Part shown: piece after piece, positions 60,201 to 64,000 of the stretch
Layout: each line of letters starts with the position of its first letter
Numbering within the stretch: the stretch's first letter is position 1
NCBI RefSeq assembly: GCF_026626335.1
Contig: NZ_JAPNTZ010000023.1
Span: 1 to 64,000 of the forward strand
Source of the DNA: Paractinoplanes pyxinae
GTDB lineage: Bacteria; Actinomycetota; Actinomycetes; Mycobacteriales; Micromonosporaceae
DNA: 64,000 nt
Direction of reading: 5' to 3'
The notes under the pieces: model-generated
The model's database searches: none
What the model was told of the DNA's origin: nothing
What the model saw: only the letters and a program-made list of their open reading frames with translations
Position numbers and translations under genes: made by a program

Positions 60201-60344
60201 GCCGCGGCCTCGGCGGGAGCGACGGTCTGTAATCACCACCCAGCTACGACATCAAGATCTTGAATTTGATCCGTTGTCCGGCCCGAATGCGTACCTCTTG
60301 ACGACAACTGTCGGCTGTGGGGGCTTGATAGTGGAAGGCCAGTC

Positions 60345-61094
60345 ATGACTGGTATGCGGAAAAGAATGGCTGCTGTGGCGGTTGCGGTCGTCGGCGCGAG
60401 CGCGGCCGTGATCTTCGCCAATGTGTCGTCGGCGGCGACCGGCGACCAGGTGGTGACCGAGACGATCGAGGTCACCGGCGTGTTCGACGGGCAGAATCAG
60501 CGGTTCGTCGGCGGGGGCGACCTCGGTGACGGCGGGCAGGACGAGGGGCAGGATCCGCTCTTCCAGCTCGCGGCCGGGGCGACACTGCGGAACGTGATTC
60601 TGGGCAGCCCGGCGGCGGACGGCGTGCATTGTTCGGGAAGCTGCACGCTCAGCAATGTGAGCTGGGAGGACGTCGGAGAGGACGCGGCGACGTTCCGCGG
60701 CGCCAACGCGACCGTCGTCATCGAGGGCGGTAGTGCGGCGGCCGCGGACGACAAGGTGTTTCAGGACAACCGGGGCGCGGGTGGGTCGGTGACGATCCGT
60801 GACTTCGCGGTGTCGGACTTCGGCAAGCTGTATCGGTCGTGCGGTAACTGTTCGACACAGGCGGCCCGGACTGTGCGGATGGAGAACATCACCGCGACGG
60901 CGCCGGGCGGCACGCTGGCCGGCATCAACGTGAACCTGGGCGACCGGCTCACCATCGACGGCGTGCGGCTCGTCGGCGACGAGATCTCGCTGTGCGACCT
61001 GTTCGAGGGCAACGACACCGGCGACGAGCCGACCAAGATCGGTGAAGGACCGGACGGCACGAGCTGCGTGGCGACCGGAGTCGAAGGACCCTAG
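60345..61094 (+). CDS. Secreted pectate lyase, PL3 family
   Basis: 249 aa from ATG 60345 with ggaagg 7 nt upstream. A signal peptide runs to about residue 31 (VSSAA). DGVHCSGSCTLSNVSWEDVGEDAATFRG, DDKVFQDNRGAGGSVTIRDFAVSDFGKLYRSCGNC and the Cys-rich end (LCDLF ... SCVA) are those of family 3 pectate lyases, a parallel beta-helix that cleaves polygalacturonate by Ca-dependent beta-elimination. Together with the CBM2 protein it points to a plant-debris lifestyle. Ends in a 4-base convergent overlap with the stress-protein gene. Confidence 0.9.
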   Translation: MTGMRKRMAAVAVAVVGASAAVIFANVSSAATGDQVVTETIEVTGVFDGQNQRFVGGGDLGDGGQDEGQDPLFQLAAGATLRNVILGSPAADGVHCSGSCTLSNVSWEDVGEDAATFRGANATVVIEGGSAAAADDKVFQDNRGAGGSVTIRDFAVSDFGKLYRSCGNCSTQAARTVRMENITATAPGGTLAGINVNLGDRLTIDGVRLVGDEISLCDLFEGNDTGDEPTKIGEGPDGTSCVATGVEGP

Positions 61095-61510
61095 GCGGGA
61101 TGCCCCGGATGGGTGATCACCAGCACCGGTTTGGCTGACTGTTTGATCAGGTCGAGCGGCACGCTGCCCAGCAGCCGCTCGGCCACCTTCGGGCGGGTGC
61201 TCGAGCCGACCACTATCAGGTCGGCGTTGTGCTGGCGCGAGAAGTCGAGCACGGCCGTCACCGGGCGGCCCGACAGCACGGTCACGCTCGCCTCGACCCC
61301 GGCCTCGGCCAGGCGGCGGGCGATGGAGGCGGCCGACGCGTACGCGTTGTCGGCGAACACTTTTCGCGGCACGGCGGCCAGCCGTTCGAGCTCGACCTCG
61401 TCCGCGGCGACCACCGCGACGGAGGCCCCGGTCTGTCTGGCCAGGCCGATCACCGCGTCGGCGAGCCACGGCTGATCGGCTTCGGGCTTGGCGGCGACGA
61501 CGATGCGCAT
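61091..61510 (-). CDS. Universal stress protein, single domain
   Basis: 139 aa from ATG 61510 (a GTG directly before it could also serve). Starts MRIVVAAKPEADQPWL rather than with the usual VGxDGS. ADLIVVGSSTRPKVAERLLGSVPLDLIKQSAKPVLVI is the conserved nucleotide-loop end. Divergent from an APC permease. USP/permease pairs are frequent and the USP may tune transport. Confidence 0.87.
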   Translation of the reverse strand: MRIVVAAKPEADQPWLADAVIGLARQTGASVAVVAADEVELERLAAVPRKVFADNAYASAASIARRLAEAGVEASVTVLSGRPVTAVLDFSRQHNADLIVVGSSTRPKVAERLLGSVPLDLIKQSAKPVLVITHPGHPA

Positions 61511-61590
61511 CACCCGACGTTAGCCGTTGATCGCGACTCGTCGATAGTTCTGCCTCGACAGATGCCGAATTGTGTACGAGTGTTGCCGGA

Positions 61591-62973
61591 ATGGCGGACG
61601 TCACAACACACGAGGAACCGGCGCTCAAGCGTGTCATGGGGCCGGGCCTGCTGCTGCTCTTCGTGGTCGGCGACATTCTCGGGACGGGCGTGTACGCGCT
61701 CACCGGGCGGGTCGCGGCCGAGGTCGGCGGGGCGGTGTGGCTGCCGTTCCTGTGCGCGTTCGTCGTCGCGCTGCTGACCGCGTTCAGTTACCTCGAGCTC
61801 GTCACGAAGTACCCGCGGGCGGCCGGCGCCGCGCTCTACACGCACAAGGCGTTCGGCATCCACTTCCTGACGTTCATCGTCACCTTCGCGGTCATGTGCT
61901 CGGGTCTCACGAGTGCGTCCAGCGCGTCCAAGGCGTTCGCGTCGAACTTCGACGAGGCGTTCGACCTGTCGCTGGGCGACGGCGCCGCGCTGACCGCCAT
62001 CGCGCTCGGGTTCATGTTGCTGGTCGGGCTGATCAACTTCCGCGGGGTGGGCGAGAGCGTCAAGCTCAACGTGCTGCTGACCTGCGTCGAGCTGACCGGC
62101 CTGCTGATCGTCATCTGCATCGGCGCGTGGGCGCTGGGCGGCGGCAACGGCGACCTCTCCCGGCTGACCGACTTCACGGCGGCCGAGGGCGAGTCCGCGT
62201 TCTTCTCGGTCACCGCGGCCACGGCGCTGGCCTTCTTCGCCATGGTCGGCTTCGAGGACTCGGTCAACATGGCCGAGGAGACCAAGGATCCCGTACGCAT
62301 CTTCCCGAAGGTGATGCTGACCGGGCTCTGCATCACCGGGGTCATCTACGTGCTCGTGTCGATCTCGTCGGTCGCCCTGGTCGCGCCCGAAGAGCTCGGG
62401 GAGGGCGACGCGCCGCTGCTCAAGGTGGTCGAGGCGGGCGCGGCCGGCTTCCCGCTGTGGATCTTCGCGTTCATCACGATGTTCGCGGTGGCCAACTCGG
62501 CGCTCATCAACATGCTGATGGCGAGCCGGCTGCTGTACGGGATGGCCAACGAGCGCGTGCTTCCCAAGGTGCTGGGCAAGGTCCACCCCGGGCGCCGTAC
62601 GCCGTGGGTCGGCATTGTTTTCACGACGCTCATCGCGTTCGGGCTCATCTGGTTCGCCGACCTGACCGCACTCGGCGGCACCACCTCGCTGCTGCTGCTC
62701 TGCGTGTTCACCGTCGTCAACATCGCCGTCCTCGTGCTGCGCCGCGACCGCGTCGACCACAACCACTTCAAGGCCCCCACCGTGATCCCCGTGATCGGCG
62801 CCGTGGCCTGCGCGTACCTGGCCAGCCCGCTCTCCGGCCGGTCGGCCGACGACTACCGCATCGCCGGCATCCTGCTCGTCATCGGCGTCGTCCTGTGGCT
62901 GGTCACCTGGCTCTACAACCGCAACGTCCGCCACGAGGAGACGACCCTCGACCCCACCAACCTGCGCGACTGA
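61591..62973 (+). CDS. APC-family amino-acid permease
   Basis: 460 aa from ATG 61591, about 12 membrane helices. GDILGTGVYALTGRVAAEVG (helix 1 substrate loop), FFAMVGFEDSVNMAEETKDPVRIFPK and NSALINMLMASRLLYGMANERVLPKVLGKVHPGRRTPW are typical of APC amino-acid/polyamine/organocation transporters. Substrate not assignable. Divergent from the stress-protein gene with 80 bp between starts. Confidence 0.92.
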   Translation: MADVTTHEEPALKRVMGPGLLLLFVVGDILGTGVYALTGRVAAEVGGAVWLPFLCAFVVALLTAFSYLELVTKYPRAAGAALYTHKAFGIHFLTFIVTFAVMCSGLTSASSASKAFASNFDEAFDLSLGDGAALTAIALGFMLLVGLINFRGVGESVKLNVLLTCVELTGLLIVICIGAWALGGGNGDLSRLTDFTAAEGESAFFSVTAATALAFFAMVGFEDSVNMAEETKDPVRIFPKVMLTGLCITGVIYVLVSISSVALVAPEELGEGDAPLLKVVEAGAAGFPLWIFAFITMFAVANSALINMLMASRLLYGMANERVLPKVLGKVHPGRRTPWVGIVFTTLIAFGLIWFADLTALGGTTSLLLLCVFTVVNIAVLVLRRDRVDHNHFKAPTVIPVIGAVACAYLASPLSGRSADDYRIAGILLVIGVVLWLVTWLYNRNVRHEETTLDPTNLRD

Positions 62974-63032
62974 GCCGGGCCACGGTCGGGACCAGGCCAC
63001 CGTCGCCCGGTTCCAGCCGGTAGGGTCGGCTC

Positions 63033-63848
63033 GTGGCTGATGACGGCAAATCCACTGTCGACACTTCGTCTCCGCATCCGGCTCGCCGGTACAACTACTG
63101 GCTCGGCGGGAAGGACAACTTCGCCGCGGATCGGGAGTCGGCTGATGCTATCGAGGCGGTGTTCCCGCACATTCGTACGGCTGCGGTGGAGAACCGCCGG
63201 TTTCTGCAGCGGGCCGTCCGTGTGCTGACCCGGGAGCACGGGATTCGGCAGTTCCTCGACGTCGGGACCGGGTTGCCGACGGCCGACAACACGCACGAAG
63301 TGGCCCAGCGGATCGAGCCGGCCAGCCGCGTCGTCTACGTGGACAACGACCCGCTCGTGCTCACCCACGCCCGGGCCCTGCTGACCAGCGACCCCCGCGG
63401 CCGTACGGCCTACATCCCGGCCGACCTGCAGGAGCCGGAAAGCATCCTGGCCCACCCGGACGTCGCTGCCACCCTCGACTTGAGCCAGCCGGTCGCCGTC
63501 ATGCTGATCGCGGTGCTGCACTTCGTGCACGACGACGAGCAGGCCGGCAAAGCGATCGCCACGCTGATGGGCGGGCTGCCGCCGGGCAGCTTCCTGGCCC
63601 TGACCCACGCCACGGCCGACTTCCTGCCGCCCGAGGTCGCGGCCGCGCTCACCAGCGGCAAGGTCCAGGGCACGGGCAGCTTCGAGGGCCGCTCGGGCGC
63701 CCAGATCAGCCGGCTGCTCGACGACAACGGCCTCGAGCCGATCGACCCCGGCCTGACCGTGGTCAGCCAGTGGCGCCCCGAGCCGGGCGTCACCCCGCCA
63801 CCGGCCGAGCACGTCTCGGTGTACGGCGTCGTGGCCCGCAAGTCTTGA
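63033..63848 (+). CDS. SAM-dependent methyltransferase, DUF574 family
   Basis: 271 aa from GTG 63033. SSPHPARRYNYWLGGKDNFAADRE is the DUF574 hallmark. QFLDVGTGLPTADNTHEVAQ is motif I, VVYVDNDPLVLTHA motif II, and the end VSVYGVVARK is typical. The family is almost confined to actinomycetes and expanded there; substrates are unknown. Translationally coupled to the next gene (TTG/TGA overlap). Confidence 0.92.
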   Translation: MADDGKSTVDTSSPHPARRYNYWLGGKDNFAADRESADAIEAVFPHIRTAAVENRRFLQRAVRVLTREHGIRQFLDVGTGLPTADNTHEVAQRIEPASRVVYVDNDPLVLTHARALLTSDPRGRTAYIPADLQEPESILAHPDVAATLDLSQPVAVMLIAVLHFVHDDEQAGKAIATLMGGLPPGSFLALTHATADFLPPEVAAALTSGKVQGTGSFEGRSGAQISRLLDDNGLEPIDPGLTVVSQWRPEPGVTPPPAEHVSVYGVVARKS

Positions 63849-64000
63849 GCGTCCTGCCGCGCTCGGCGCCCGCCGCCGCGGGGGTGTCGTCCCGGGCGAT
63901 CGGCGCGCTGCTCGACCGGCTCGAGGCGCGCTCGGTCGAATGCCACTCCCTCATGGTCGTACGCCGGGGTTCGGTCGTGGCCGAGGGCTGGTGGACGCCG
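63845..64000 (+). CDS. Serine hydrolase (beta-lactamase class C type), 5' part
   Basis: 52 codons to the window edge, opening at TTG 63845, which overlaps the previous stop. GVSSRAIGALLDRLEARSVECHSLMVVRRGSVVAEGWWTP is the N-terminal strand of class C beta-lactamase-like esterases and DD-peptidases. The SxxK site lies beyond the window. The start is tentative. Confidence 0.65.
   Translation, partial: MSVLPRSAPAAAGVSSRAIGALLDRLEARSVECHSLMVVRRGSVVAEGWWTP

Noticed and set aside
61510..63000. 496-codon minus-strand frame opposite the amino-acid permease
   Set aside because: Antisense of hydrophobic helices gives Asp/Glu/Arg/Gln noise; the permease is certain.
1..64000. tRNA, rRNA, transposase or prophage genes, and a secondary-metabolite cluster
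   Set aside because: Searched by eye on both strands; no cloverleaf-like segment, DDE or serine/tyrosine recombinase with catalytic residues, phage structural gene or modular synthase was found.

Overview
The window is about 70% GC, uses many GTG and some TTG starts, packs genes with 4-base ATGA/GTGA overlaps, and carries actinomycete hallmarks: a PknG-GlnX-GlnH operon, a DUF574 methyltransferase, F420/NADP-type reductases, CBM2-secreted enzymes and an ECF sigma/anti-sigma pair. It is most likely a chromosome segment of a filamentous actinomycete, probably Micromonosporaceae (Actinoplanes-like). The genus is an inference from gene content and style only. I saw no rRNA, tRNA, CRISPR array, insertion sequence or prophage.

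Layout. 0-6 kb: secreted CBM2 metalloprotease, methyltransferase, membrane GGDEF protein, and a divergent MarR / NADP-reductase pair with a perfect double operator. 6-11 kb: leftward operon of ECF sigma, anti-sigma and an ABC exporter. 10.6-16 kb: FAD monooxygenase with divergent GAF regulator, cupin with divergent TetR, winged-helix protein. 16-18 kb: molybdopterin oxidoreductase. 18.6-23 kb: non-phosphorylative deoxy-sugar acid catabolism (SDR, FAH hydrolase, SMP-30 lactonase, IlvD dehydratase). 23-26 kb: L,D-transpeptidase lipoprotein and a nitrilase. 26-29.6 kb: arsenic island (arsR-aquaporin-arsN-arsC facing arsI-TauE) with three ArsR boxes. 29.8-33.4 kb: HisN-like phosphatase, MarR / epoxide hydrolase pair, universal stress protein. 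33.7-43.7 kb: signalling block with a PASTA-less Ser/Thr kinase facing the seven-gene operon glnX-glnH-coiled-coil-pknG-PP2C-VWA-FHA. 43.8-53.5 kb: acyl-CoA ligase, a frameshifted gene, an MFS transporter, an XRE regulator, a CapD-like sugar dehydratase and small enzymes. 53.8-57.7 kb: a DUF4062/NB-ARC/WD40 STAND protein split by an in-frame amber codon. 57.7-64 kb: two phosphotransferases, a pectate lyase, a stress protein / amino-acid permease pair, a DUF574 methyltransferase and the start of a serine hydrolase.

The structure least explained by genes is a set of at least eight minisatellite arrays, each with its own unit, sitting in nearly every long intergenic gap. Several units copy the first or last codons, including start or stop codon, of the gene beside them. 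One in-frame array lies inside a transporter gene, and one is a roughly 550-bp pentanucleotide array. This recurrent pattern is the strongest candidate for something undescribed here.

The other main results are the amber-split STAND protein, the signalling operon in which three different proteins share a double zinc ribbon, the aquaporin-based arsenic island, and the CapD-like dehydratase that has lost its membrane region and apparently a catalytic Asp.
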